Shown here one piece after another: positions 33,928-42,009 of a stretch of DNA of 64,000 nucleotides. Source of the stretch: Humitalea sp050632385 (GTDB lineage: Bacteria; Pseudomonadota; Alphaproteobacteria; Acetobacterales; Acetobacteraceae); the NCBI RefSeq assembly GCF_050632385.1, contig NZ_CP192599.1:5146001-5210000 (forward strand). The letters run 5' to 3'. The notes beneath the pieces were generated by a model, which did no database searches, had not been told where the DNA came from, and saw only the letters and a program-made list of their open reading frames with translations. Position 1 is the stretch's first letter. Every line of letters begins with the position of its first letter. A program made the translations under genes and the position numbers.

Positions 33928-35550
33928 ATGCTCCGCCTCACAGACCTCCGCCTCCCGCTCGACCACCCGCCCGAGGCGCTGGCCGCCGCCATCGCCGCCC
34001 GCCTGGGGGGGGCGCCGCTGTCCTGGCGCATCGCCCGCCGCGGCTATGACGCCCGTGCGCGCGGGCGGGTGGTGCTGACCTACACCATCGATGCCGAGGT
34101 GGCGGACGAAGCCGCGCACAGCCTCCCTCACACTCCGGACACCACCTACCGCCCCGTCGCAACCGCGCCCTCGGGGCTGGCCCATCGCCCCATCGTGATC
34201 GGCACCGGCCCCTGCGGGCTGTTCGCGGCGCTGATCCTGGCCGAATCCGGCTTCCGGCCGATCATCCTGGATCGCGGCAAGGCGGTACGCGAACGCACCC
34301 AGGACACCTGGGGCCTATGGCGCCGTGGCGTGCTGGACCCGGAATCCAACGTGCAGTTCGGTGAGGGCGGGGCCGGGACCTTTTCGGACGGCAAGCTCTG
34401 GTCCCAGGTGAAAGACCCAGCGCACCACGGCCGCAAGGTCCTGACCGAATTCGTCCTGGCCGGGGCGCCGGATGAGATTTTGTACGTCTCAAAACCCCAT
34501 ATCGGCACCTTCCGGCTGGTGCAGATGGTGGAATCCATGCGCCGCAAGATCGAGGCGCTGGGCGGCGAATACCGGTTTTCCAGCCGGGTGGATGATATCG
34601 AGGTCGTGGACGGCGCCGTGCGCGGCGTGGTGCTGCACACGGGCGAAAAGATCGCCGCCGACCACGTCGTCCTGGCCATCGGCCACAGCGCCCGCGACAC
34701 GTTCGAGATGCTGCATGCGCGCGGCGTGTCGATGGAGCCAAAACCCTTTTCCATCGGGGTGCGGATCGAACACCCGCAATCCCTGATCGACCGCGCCCGC
34801 TTCGGCGCGGCGGCCGGGCACCCGATCCTGGGGGCGGCCGACTACCGCCTGGTGCACCACGCCAGCAACGGGCGGTCGGTCTATTCCTTCTGCATGTGCC
34901 CCGGCGGCACCGTGGTCGCCGCGGCCAGCGAGCCTGGCCGCCTGGTGACCAATGGCATGAGCCAGTATTCGCGCAACGAACGCAACGCGAATGCCGGCAT
35001 CGTCGTCGGCATCGACCCGGCACGGGATTACCCGGACGGTCCGCTGGCCGGCATCGCCTTCCAGCGCCATTGGGAAGAAGCGGCTTTTGCGGCGGGCGGC
35101 GGCACCTGGGCGGCGCCAGCGCAGCGGGTGGAGGATTTCTTGGCGGGCCGGCCCTCCACCACGCTTGGCGATGTGGTGCCCTCCTACCGCCCCGGCGTCA
35201 CCCCGACCGATTTGGCGCTGTGCCTGCCCGACTTCGCCGTGGTGGCGATGCGTGAGGCGCTGCGGGCCTTTGATGGCGAACTGGCCGGCTTCGCCATGGG
35301 CGACGCGGTGCTGACGGGGGTCGAGACCCGCACCTCCTCACCGTTGCGGATCACGCGCGGGCCGGATGGGCAATCGGTCAACACGCGCGGCCTGTATCCG
35401 GCGGGTGAGGGCGCCGGCTACGCGGGCGGCATCATGTCGGCCGGGATGGATGGCATCCGCACGGCCGAGGCGGTGGCGCGGGTGATCACAGGGCTGCCCC
35501 CAGCGCCGGGGCGTGGGCGGGAGAAGGAAGCCAGCCTGATCTACGGCTGA
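33928..35550 (+). CDS. Uncharacterised FAD-dependent dehydrogenase (COG2509)
   Basis: This 540-residue flavoprotein has an N-terminal domain of about 85 residues, then the FAD-binding GTGPCG (92-97). The family blocks follow: NVQFGEGGAGTFSDGKLWSQ, VLAIGHSARDTFEMLHARGV and a final GLYPAGEGAGYAGGIMSAG-type FAD loop. Members resemble glutathione-reductase-type or HI0933-like oxidoreductases of unknown substrate, and are often near tRNA or cofactor genes. It stands alone here, convergent with a lipoprotein gene two bases away. Confidence 0.88.
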   Translation: MLRLTDLRLPLDHPPEALAAAIAARLGGAPLSWRIARRGYDARARGRVVLTYTIDAEVADEAAHSLPHTPDTTYRPVATAPSGLAHRPIVIGTGPCGLFAALILAESGFRPIILDRGKAVRERTQDTWGLWRRGVLDPESNVQFGEGGAGTFSDGKLWSQVKDPAHHGRKVLTEFVLAGAPDEILYVSKPHIGTFRLVQMVESMRRKIEALGGEYRFSSRVDDIEVVDGAVRGVVLHTGEKIAADHVVLAIGHSARDTFEMLHARGVSMEPKPFSIGVRIEHPQSLIDRARFGAAAGHPILGAADYRLVHHASNGRSVYSFCMCPGGTVVAAASEPGRLVTNGMSQYSRNERNANAGIVVGIDPARDYPDGPLAGIAFQRHWEEAAFAAGGGTWAAPAQRVEDFLAGRPSTTLGDVVPSYRPGVTPTDLALCLPDFAVVAMREALRAFDGELAGFAMGDAVLTGVETRTSSPLRITRGPDGQSVNTRGLYPAGEGAGYAGGIMSAGMDGIRTAEAVARVITGLPPAPGRGREKEASLIYG

Positions 35551-35552
35551 CC

Positions 35553-36158
35553 CTATAGAGGCAAGGTCGCCGCGCCGGGGGAAAAGGACCTCAGGTCCGG
35601 CGTGCTGGGCGGCACCGGCGCCGGATCGACGAAGGGGCCAGGTAGCGTTGGCGCCGGGGTCGCGGCCGGAGTCGCCGCCGGGGCGGGCGCCGCCACCTCC
35701 TCCTCCGCCGTATAATCGATCACCACCCGCGCCTGGTTCCCGGCGATCACCAAGACCCGCATCCCAACCTGCAGCGCCTCGACATCCCGCTGCGTCACCG
35801 CCACCAGGTCGCCATTGCGCTTGCGGATGATGTATTCGAACCCCGTGGTGTCGCCGCTGGCGCGCTCCACCGCCGTGCCGACCAGCCCGCCGAACACGGC
35901 CCCGCCCAGCGCACCGACGGCGGCGCCCAGGCCGCCCCCCGGTGTCTGCGACCCCACCAGCCCGCCAGCCGCGGCCCCCGTGGCACCGCCTGTCGTACCA
36001 TCGGCCGCGATCCGCACCGGGCGCACGCCGGCGATCACGCCCCGGTCGGCCGGGTTCGCCTGCTGCACCGCACGGGTCGCATAGGTGTCGGGGTTGTAAG
36101 TCGGCGAGCAGGCGGCAAGCACTGCAACCAGCGGTAGGAAGGGGGAAATCCGGATCAT
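35553..36158 (-). CDS. Glycine-zipper lipoprotein (SlyB/Rick17-like)
   Basis: This 201-residue protein has a lipoprotein signal with lipobox LAAC (MIRISPFLPLVAVLAACSPT). A glycine-zipper 2TM segment (TGAAAGGLVGSQTPGGGLGA, GALGGAVFGGLVGTAVE) is followed by a small domain (FEYIIRKRNGDLVAVTQRDV) and a Pro/Ala-rich tail. It is likely an outer-membrane lipoprotein that helps envelope stability. It is divergent from hisB. Confidence 0.87.
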   Translation of the reverse strand: MIRISPFLPLVAVLAACSPTYNPDTYATRAVQQANPADRGVIAGVRPVRIAADGTTGGATGAAAGGLVGSQTPGGGLGAAVGALGGAVFGGLVGTAVERASGDTTGFEYIIRKRNGDLVAVTQRDVEALQVGMRVLVIAGNQARVVIDYTAEEEVAAPAPAATPAATPAPTLPGPFVDPAPVPPSTPDLRSFSPGAATLPL

Positions 36159-36240
36159 TGTGCCCACGGGCTACAGCCCCGCCCGCCGCCTGTCACGCCA
36201 CACTTTGCCCTCACCCCCGTTGCGGGACTAAACCCATCAC

Positions 36241-36864
36241 ATGAGCCGAAGCCCCAATACCCCGACCGAGGCCCGCCGCGCCGCCATCGCCCGCACCACG
36301 TCGGAGACGGATATCCGCGTCTCCGTCGACCTCGACGGCACCGGCCGGGCCGAGGTCGCGACGGGGATCGGCTTCCTGGACCACATGCTCACCGCGCTGG
36401 CCAGGCATTCCCTGATCGACCTGACCGTGGCCGCCACCGGCGACCTGCATATCGACTTCCACCACACGACCGAGGATGTCGGCATCGTGATCGGCCAGGC
36501 GATCCGACAGGCCCTGGGCGACAAGCGCGGCATCCGCCGCTACGGCCAGGCGACCATCCCTATGGATGAAGCGCTGGTCGAAGCCGCGATCGACCTGTCG
36601 GGCCGCCCCTTCCTCGCCTTCGCCGCGACATTCTCGCGCGACAAGTTGGGGGAGATGGATACCGAGTTGTTCGAGGAATTTTTCCGCGCCCTCGCCTTCA
36701 ACGCTGGCGCGACCCTGCACATCACCCAGCGCGCCGGCACCAACGCCCACCACATCGCCGAAGCCTGCTTCAAGGCGGTCGCCCGCGCCCTGCGCGCCGC
36801 GGTGGAACCCGATCCGCGCACGGCCGGGGCCATCCCCTCGACCAAGGGCGCGTTGGACGGCTGA
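36241..36864 (+). CDS. hisB: Imidazoleglycerol-phosphate dehydratase
   Basis: This 207-residue, single-function HisB has the repeated metal motifs FLDHML (about 46-51), DFHHTTEDVG (about 72-81) and the later NAHHIAEACFKA. It converts IGP to imidazole-acetol phosphate in histidine synthesis. It leads a tight run, hisB-DUF2628-hisH-GNAT-hisA, with four-base or one-base overlaps throughout. Confidence 0.97.
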   Translation: MSRSPNTPTEARRAAIARTTSETDIRVSVDLDGTGRAEVATGIGFLDHMLTALARHSLIDLTVAATGDLHIDFHHTTEDVGIVIGQAIRQALGDKRGIRRYGQATIPMDEALVEAAIDLSGRPFLAFAATFSRDKLGEMDTELFEEFFRALAFNAGATLHITQRAGTNAHHIAEACFKAVARALRAAVEPDPRTAGAIPSTKGALDG

Positions 36865-37235
36865 TGCGCATTTTTACGGCCCACGCGGGTCCGCACCGCG
36901 ACCCCGAGGATTTGCTGCTGGTGCCGGAACGCGCCTCGCTGGTCGCCATGGTCGTGCCGCTGCCCTGGTTGCTCTGGCATCGCTGCTGGATGGCGGCGGC
37001 CGCCTATTGCATCGTCGCCCTGGCCATTGGCCTTCTGGCCACGCCGTCCATCGCCGTGTGGCTGGCGGCCGGCGCCCATATCCTGATCGGGCTGTCGGCG
37101 CAGGACATCCGGCGCCTGCACCTGGCCGCCGTCGGCTCACCCACCATCGCCGTGGTCGCCGGGCGTGACCGGGATGCCGCGCTGTTCCGCCTGCTGGCCG
37201 AACGCCGCGACCTGACCCGCGTGGAGCTTCGCTGA
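36864..37235 (+). CDS. DUF2628 membrane protein inside the his operon
   Basis: This 123-residue protein has the DUF2628 pattern: a short N-terminal stretch (RIFTAHAGPHRDPEDLLLVP), two or three hydrophobic helices (LVAMVVPLPWLLWHRCW, AAAYCIVALAIGLLA, WLAAGAHILIGLSA) and a polar tail. The start overlaps the hisB stop and its stop overlaps hisH. Its role in or near histidine synthesis is unknown, but the position is recurrent in relatives as far as I know. Confidence 0.8.
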   Translation: MRIFTAHAGPHRDPEDLLLVPERASLVAMVVPLPWLLWHRCWMAAAAYCIVALAIGLLATPSIAVWLAAGAHILIGLSAQDIRRLHLAAVGSPTIAVVAGRDRDAALFRLLAERRDLTRVELR

Positions 37236-37888
37236 TGCGCGTCGCGATCATCGACCCCGGCTCGGGCAACCTCGCCTCCGTGCTGCGCGCGCTGGAACAT
37301 GCCGCGGCCGAGGCGGGCATCGACGCCACCATCCGCGTCACCACCCATGCGCCGGACCTGGACGTCGCCGACCGCATCGTCCTGCCGGGCCAGGGCGCCT
37401 TCGCCGCCTGCCGCCGCGGGCTGGACGACCTGCCCGGCATGTTCGAGGCGCTGGAGCGCGCCGCCCGTTTCGACCGCAAGCCTTTCCTGGGCATCTGCGT
37501 CGGCATGCAGTTGATGTGCGATCGCGGGCTGGAACATGGCGTGACCCAGGGCCTGAGCTGGCTGCCCGGCGACATGGCGCCGATGGACCCGCGCGCCCCC
37601 GATGGCACCCCCCTGCCGCTGCCGCAGATGGGCTGGAACGGGCTGGATTTCGCCCCGGACGCGCATCCCCTGCTGGATGGGCTGAAACCGGGCGCGCATG
37701 CCTATTTCGTGCATTCCTACGCCTGGGCCGGCGCCGACCCGGAAGACGTCCTGGCCACCACCGATTACGGCGGGCCCGTCGTCGCCATGATCGGCCGGGG
37801 CAATATCGTCGGCACCCAGTTCCACGTCGAGAAGTCGGGCCCGGTCGGCCTGCGCATCCTGACCAACTTCCTCGAATGGGCACCATGA
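37235..37888 (+). CDS. hisH: Imidazole glycerol phosphate synthase, glutamine amidotransferase subunit
   Basis: This 217-residue class I amidotransferase has Cys88 in FLGICVGMQL and the His197/Glu199 pair in TQFHVEKSG. It makes ammonia for HisF, which is encoded 3.3 kb downstream beyond the inserted block. PGQGAFAACRRGL is the expected oxyanion region. ATGA overlaps both neighbours. Confidence 0.97.
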   Translation: MRVAIIDPGSGNLASVLRALEHAAAEAGIDATIRVTTHAPDLDVADRIVLPGQGAFAACRRGLDDLPGMFEALERAARFDRKPFLGICVGMQLMCDRGLEHGVTQGLSWLPGDMAPMDPRAPDGTPLPLPQMGWNGLDFAPDAHPLLDGLKPGAHAYFVHSYAWAGADPEDVLATTDYGGPVVAMIGRGNIVGTQFHVEKSGPVGLRILTNFLEWAP

Positions 37889-38463
37889 CCGACACCCATG
37901 TGCGGCATCTGCTGGTGGAACGCGCCGAATTTCTGACCGACGGCGATCTGAACGACCTGGCGGAAGCAACCGATGCCGCGATCGCCGAGGGCGGTGGTTT
38001 TGGCTGGGTGAATCCACAGGGCCGCGTCGCCCTGGCCCGGCATTTCCGCGGGCTGCTGCTGGTGCCGGAACGCGAAGTGTTCGTGGCACGGCTGGACGGC
38101 ACCTGCGTCGGCTCCGCCTTGCTGGTTCGCCCGCCGCGCCACAACGAAGCCCAGGCCTGGGCCGCCACGCTGAACCACGCCTATATCGCGCCCTATGCGC
38201 GCGGCCACGGCCTGGCGCGCATGCTGGTGACGCGGGTGGAGGAACGGGCCGCCGCCCTTGGCCACCGGGTGCTGAACCTGGATGTGCGGCAAACCCAGTC
38301 CACCGCGATCGCCCTGTTCGAACACCTGGGCTACACGCGCTGGGGCACGCATCCGGCCTATGCCCGGGTGAATGGCCAGACGGTCGCCGGGCATCATTAT
38401 TACAAACTGCTCGACCCCGGCCGTGGCCGCACGACGGACGCGCTGGTTCCGGGTGAACGCTGA
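37885..38463 (+). CDS. GNAT-family N-acetyltransferase inside the his operon
   Basis: This 192-residue protein has a GNAT fold. The acetyl-CoA-binding segment is YIAPYARGHGLARMLVTRVE (R-x-x-G-x-G/A type), followed by LNLDVRQTQSTAIALFEHLG. The substrate is unknown. Its ATG overlaps the hisH stop and its stop overlaps hisA, so it is co-translated with histidine enzymes. Confidence 0.88.
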   Translation: MTDTHVRHLLVERAEFLTDGDLNDLAEATDAAIAEGGGFGWVNPQGRVALARHFRGLLLVPEREVFVARLDGTCVGSALLVRPPRHNEAQAWAATLNHAYIAPYARGHGLARMLVTRVEERAAALGHRVLNLDVRQTQSTAIALFEHLGYTRWGTHPAYARVNGQTVAGHHYYKLLDPGRGRTTDALVPGER

Positions 38464-39188
38464 TGGGTTTTGACCTCTACCCCGCCATCGACCTCAAGGC
38501 CGGCCAGGTCGTGCGCCTGCAGCGCGGCGACATGGACCGGGCGACGATCTATGCGGAGGATCCCGCCGCCCAGGCCGCGGCCTTTCGCGCCGCCGGCTTC
38601 CACTGGCTGCATGTGGTGGACCTGGACGGCGCTTTCGCTGGCCGCCCGGCCAATGCGGCGGCGGTCCGCGCGATCCTGGCCGCCACCGACGCCCCGGTGC
38701 AGCTCGGCGGCGGCGTGCGCGACATGGCGACCCTGGAAGCCTGGCTTGAGGCCGGGGTCGCACGGGTCATCATCGGCTCGGCGGCGGTGAAGGACCCGGC
38801 TTTCGTCCGCGCCGCCTGCGCCAAGCACCCCGGGCGCGTGGCGCTGGGCATCGATGCGCGCGACGGCATGGTGGCGACCGAAGGCTGGGCCGAAACATCT
38901 GACATGACGGCGCTGGATTTGGCGCGCGCCTTCGCCGACAGCGGCGCGGCCGCGATTATCTTCACCGACATCGCGCGCGACGGGATGCTGGGCGGCGTGA
39001 ATGTCGCGGCGACCGCGGCACTGGCGCGGGCCGTGCCGGTGCCGGTGATCGCCAGCGGCGGCGTGGCCGGTGCGGGCGATATCGTCGACCTGCGGGCCGC
39101 ACAGGCGGGGATCGCCGGCTGCATCATCGGCCGCGCCCTCTACGATGGGCGGGTGACGGCGGCTGCGGCCCTGGCGGCGGCGGGCTAG
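38463..39188 (+). CDS. hisA: ProFAR isomerase
   Basis: This 241-residue TIM barrel has Asp10 in YPAIDLKAGQVVRL, the phosphate loops QLGGGVRD and IASGGVAG, and IIFTDIARDGM. It isomerises ProFAR to PRFAR, the substrate of HisF/HisH. The palindromic element begins immediately after its TAG stop. Confidence 0.97.
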   Translation: MGFDLYPAIDLKAGQVVRLQRGDMDRATIYAEDPAAQAAAFRAAGFHWLHVVDLDGAFAGRPANAAAVRAILAATDAPVQLGGGVRDMATLEAWLEAGVARVIIGSAAVKDPAFVRAACAKHPGRVALGIDARDGMVATEGWAETSDMTALDLARAFADSGAAAIIFTDIARDGMLGGVNVAATAALARAVPVPVIASGGVAGAGDIVDLRAAQAGIAGCIIGRALYDGRVTAAAALAAAG

Positions 39189-39428
39189 CATTGGCGGCGG
39201 CGCCAGTGGATGGGGCTTCGCCCCCTCCACGCCACCCCCACCAGGGGCCGCCGCCCCTGGACCGGCGGAGTATTGGTAAAATAAAGAGAGGGGCATCACT
39301 GGCGTTCCAGTGGCAAAGGTCGATACATGCCCCTCTCTTTATTTTACCAAACCGCGTGGGTTCCAAGGGGCCACGGCCCCTTGGTGGGGAGAGCTTGAGA
39401 GGGGCGAAGCCCCTTTCAATGCAGCACC
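39189..39428. repeat. Composite palindromic element, copy 2 (inverted relative to copy 1)
   Basis: Read in reverse, this region matches 25475-25700 with few differences. It has the same 22-bp perfect inverted repeat (39273-39294 and 39329-39350), the same four flanking GC hairpins in mirrored order, and a spacer of exactly 34 bases whose sequence is mostly different from copy 1. The right end keeps GGTGCTG (reverse) but lacks about 16 bases of the terminal segment. The left terminal repeat is missing where the element meets the hisA stop. Confidence 0.88.
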
Positions 39429-39455
39429 ATCCAGCTTGATCAGAGAGGACAGCCA

Positions 39456-40157
39456 ATGACCGATCGCGTCGCCATCATCACCGCAGGCGGAAGCGGCATG
39501 GGCGCGGGGGCCGCGCGCAGCCTCGCCCGCGACGGCCACCGCGTGGCGATCCTGTCCTCCTCGGGCAAGGCGGAGGCGCTTGCCGCCGAACTCGGCGGCA
39601 TCGGCGTGACCGGATCGAACCAGTCGCCCGACGACCTCAAGCGCCTGGTGGACGCGACGCTCGACCGCTGGGGTCGCGTCGACGTGCTGGTCAACAGCGC
39701 CGGCCACGGTCCCCGCGCGCCGCTGCTCGACCTTTCCGACGACGACTGGCACCGCGGCATGGAGGTCTATTTCCTCAACGTCGTGCGCCCGACGCGACTG
39801 GTGGCGCCGGTGATGCAGGCCCAGCGGTCCGGCGTGATCATCAACATCTCGACCTTCGCCACGTTCGAGCCTGATCCCGTCTTCCCCACCTCCGGCGTGT
39901 TCCGGGCCGGGCTTGCCGCCTTCACCAAGCTCTTCGCCGACAAGTATGCGGCCGACAACGTCCGCATGAACAACGTGCTGCCCGGCTTCATCGACAGCCT
40001 GCCGGAGAAGGAGGAGTTCCGCGCCCGCATCCCCATGGGGCGCTACGGACACACGCAGGAGGTCGCGGACACGATCGCCTTCCTGGCCTCCCCCGGGGCT
40101 GGCTACATCACGGGGCAGAACATCCGCGTGGACGGCGGGATCACCAGGTCGGTCTGA
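39456..40157 (+). CDS. SDR-family protein with substituted catalytic Tyr and Lys
   Basis: This 233-residue Rossmann protein has the cofactor motif TAGGSGMGAGAA (9-20), NSAG (80-83), the NIST serine (132) and a classical C-terminus GQNIRVDGGITR. The active-site YxxxK is replaced: Ser146 and Arg150 in FPTSGVFRAGLAAFTK stand in for Tyr and Lys. It may use another mechanism, or bind without reducing. AGAGAGGAC precedes the ATG. It is the first gene after repeat copy 2 and is convergent with the DUF1398 gene. Confidence 0.88.
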   Translation: MTDRVAIITAGGSGMGAGAARSLARDGHRVAILSSSGKAEALAAELGGIGVTGSNQSPDDLKRLVDATLDRWGRVDVLVNSAGHGPRAPLLDLSDDDWHRGMEVYFLNVVRPTRLVAPVMQAQRSGVIINISTFATFEPDPVFPTSGVFRAGLAAFTKLFADKYAADNVRMNNVLPGFIDSLPEKEEFRARIPMGRYGHTQEVADTIAFLASPGAGYITGQNIRVDGGITRSV

Positions 40158-40171
40158 CGCCCGGGGCCGAT

Positions 40172-40573
40172 CTACGCCGGGACGTGTTCCACATGCACCT
40201 CGGCGCTTCGACCGAAGTAAAGCGCCCGGCGGCCCGGGAAGGAGACGATGTACCCGGCACAGCCCGCCGCCGCGGCCCTTTGGCAAAAGCCCGCGTAGGT
40301 ATAGCCGGGCACAAGCTGCTGCGCCTCCCGGATGGCGGCCTGCATCGACGCCGCGTCGAAGCCTGGGGCGATGGCGGTCCTGACCTGCTGCGTCGGCAGT
40401 TCGACGCTTTGGCCGTCGGGCAGGTAGTAGATCGCGACCGAGCGGCGGAAATCGATCAGGTAGCTTTCGAAACCGGCGCGCATCAGTGTTTCGACGATCT
40501 GCGGGAAGGTCAGGCTATTGCCCTCGGCGCCGTCCAGGCAGGTTTTGGCGACGGATTTTTGGAAATCATCCAT
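40172..40573 (-). CDS. DUF1398 family protein (YbcV-like)
   Basis: This 133-residue cytoplasmic protein fits DUF1398: an N-terminal helix region, then FESYLIDFRRSVAIYYLPDG, AAIREAQQL and YAGFCQRAAAAGCAGYIVSF. The function is unknown; some members are found near phage or stress genes. GGAG lies before the ATG. It follows the marR gene by 16 bases on the same strand, so it is likely MarR-controlled. Confidence 0.82.
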   Translation of the reverse strand: MDDFQKSVAKTCLDGAEGNSLTFPQIVETLMRAGFESYLIDFRRSVAIYYLPDGQSVELPTQQVRTAIAPGFDAASMQAAIREAQQLVPGYTYAGFCQRAAAAGCAGYIVSFPGRRALYFGRSAEVHVEHVPA

Positions 40574-40589
40574 GGGGTGTCTCCTTTGG

Positions 40590-41051
40590 TCAGTCCATCG
40601 GGATGGTCGTCATCCGGCTTTGCGCGACCATCCGTTTCAGCAGCCGTTCCAGCGTTTCGCGTTCCTCCGCCGACAGGTGGTCGAAGAACGCCGCATCGTT
40701 GCGGTCGGCCAGCGCGGCCAGCGCCGGGACCAGGCTGGTGCCTCGCGGCGTCAGCGCCAGCGTCTGCGCCCGGCCATCGTCGGGGCTGGCGCGCCGCAGC
40801 ATCAGCGCCTTGCCGATCAGCCGGTCCGCGAGTTTCGTGATCGCGCCGCGCGTCATGCCCATGTCGTCCGCCAATCGGCTCGGCGGCATCGGCGCCTTGC
40901 CATAGAGCGCGCGCAGCATGACCCATTCGGCGACCGTCACGCCCTCGGCCGCCAGTTTTTCGGCAAAGGCGTGCGAGACGTGGTTGGACACGGTGCGCAG
41001 CCAAAAGCCGAGATGCGCGGTCAGTTCCGGCACGGGTGGGGGGGACGGCAC
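40590..41051 (-). CDS. MarR-family transcriptional regulator
   Basis: This 153-residue winged-helix regulator has VTVAEWVMLRALYGK, the recognition region MPPSRLADDMGMTRGAITKL and the wing RRASPDDGRAQTLALTPRG. GTG 41051 has an AGGAG site. The large palindrome at 41064-41105 overlaps its predicted promoter (TTGACT, 17 bases, TAGTTT), which suggests autorepression relieved by a ligand. The DUF1398 gene shares the transcript. Confidence 0.92.
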   Translation of the reverse strand: MPSPPPVPELTAHLGFWLRTVSNHVSHAFAEKLAAEGVTVAEWVMLRALYGKAPMPPSRLADDMGMTRGAITKLADRLIGKALMLRRASPDDGRAQTLALTPRGTSLVPALAALADRNDAAFFDHLSAEERETLERLLKRMVAQSRMTTIPMD

Positions 41052-41063
41052 GGCGGCTCCTTT

Positions 41064-41105
41064 GGTTGACTAGGAAACTACTGGCCGGAAATTTCCTAGT
41101 CAACC
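41064..41105. promoter_or_regulatory. Large MarR operator with overlapping divergent promoter elements
   Basis: GGTTGACTAGGAAA (41064-41077) and TTTCCTAGTCAACC (41092-41105) are exact complements with a 14-base spacer. On the reverse strand TTGACT (41103-41098), 17 bases, then TAGTTT (41080-41075) make a good sigma-70-type promoter for marR. On the forward strand TTGACT (41066-41071) could serve hisF. Two half-sites about 28 bases apart fit two MarR dimers or one wide operator. Confidence 0.75.
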
Positions 41106-41214
41106 ACTACGCACTGACACGAAAACGACACTTGACCGCGAACCCGTTCCGACGCATCGCGCCAGTCCGCGCGTCCGATCGGCGCGGCAACCGACATCCG
41201 GAGATATTCATCCG

Positions 41215-41991
41215 TTGCTCGCCCTGCGTGTCATTCCGTGCCTGGACGTCAAGGAGGGTCGCGTCGTCAAGGGCGTGAACTTCCTGGACCTGCGCGACGC
41301 GGGCGACCCGGTCGAACAGGCGGCGGTCTATGATGCGGAGGGCGCGGACGAGATCACCTTCCTCGACATCGGCGCGACGCACGAAAACCGCGACACGATG
41401 ATGGATGTCATCGCCCGCACGGCCGCCGAGGTCTTCATCCCCATGACCGTCGGCGGCGGCGTGCGCAGTGTCGATGACGTGCGCCGGTTGCTGCTGGCGG
41501 GCGCCGACAAGGCCAGCATCAACTCCGCCGCGGTCGCCGACCCCGCCCTGGTCACCCGCTGCGCCGAAGCCTTTGGCAGCCAGGCGATCGTCGTCGCCAT
41601 CGACGCGCGCCGGGTCGGGGACCATTGGGAGATCTTCACCCATGGCGGCCGCCGCGGCACCGGCATCGATGCCGTCGGCTGGGCGCGACAGATGGCCGAA
41701 CGCGGCGCCGGGGAATTGCTGGTCACCAGCATGGACCGCGACGGCACGCGCCAGGGCTTCGACCTGGACCTGCTGCGCGCGCTGCGCGCCGCGGTGCGGC
41801 TGCCACTGGTCGCCAGCGGCGGCGTCGGCACGCCGGAACACTTCGTCGCCGGCGCGCTGGCCGGTGCGACGGGCTTGCTTGCCGCCAGCGTCTTTCACTA
41901 CGCCGACATGCGGATCTCGGATGCCAAGGCGGCGCTCGCCGCCGCTGGCCTGCCGGTTCGCCATGCCCCGGCACGCGCCACTTCTGACTGA
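41215..41991 (+). CDS. hisF: Imidazole glycerol phosphate synthase cyclase subunit
   Basis: This 258-residue TIM barrel has Asp11 in RVIPCLDVKEGRVVKGVNF, TVGGGVRS, SMDRDGT and VASGGVGTPEHF. It uses ammonia from HisH to form IGP and AICAR. The start is TTG 41215 with GGAG upstream. It is separated from hisA by the repeat/SDR/DUF1398/MarR block, so it needs its own promoter, perhaps the forward one in the MarR palindrome. Confidence 0.96.
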   Translation: MLALRVIPCLDVKEGRVVKGVNFLDLRDAGDPVEQAAVYDAEGADEITFLDIGATHENRDTMMDVIARTAAEVFIPMTVGGGVRSVDDVRRLLLAGADKASINSAAVADPALVTRCAEAFGSQAIVVAIDARRVGDHWEIFTHGGRRGTGIDAVGWARQMAERGAGELLVTSMDRDGTRQGFDLDLLRALRAAVRLPLVASGGVGTPEHFVAGALAGATGLLAASVFHYADMRISDAKAALAAAGLPVRHAPARATSD

Positions 41992-42009
41992 GCAAAGGGC
42001 CGATCCCGC

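Noticed and set aside
39273..39350. Paired 22-bp repeats around a 34-base spacer considered as a mini CRISPR unit
   Set aside because: The repeats are inverted rather than direct, there is only one spacer per site and there are no cas genes, so it is a palindromic element, not a CRISPR array.
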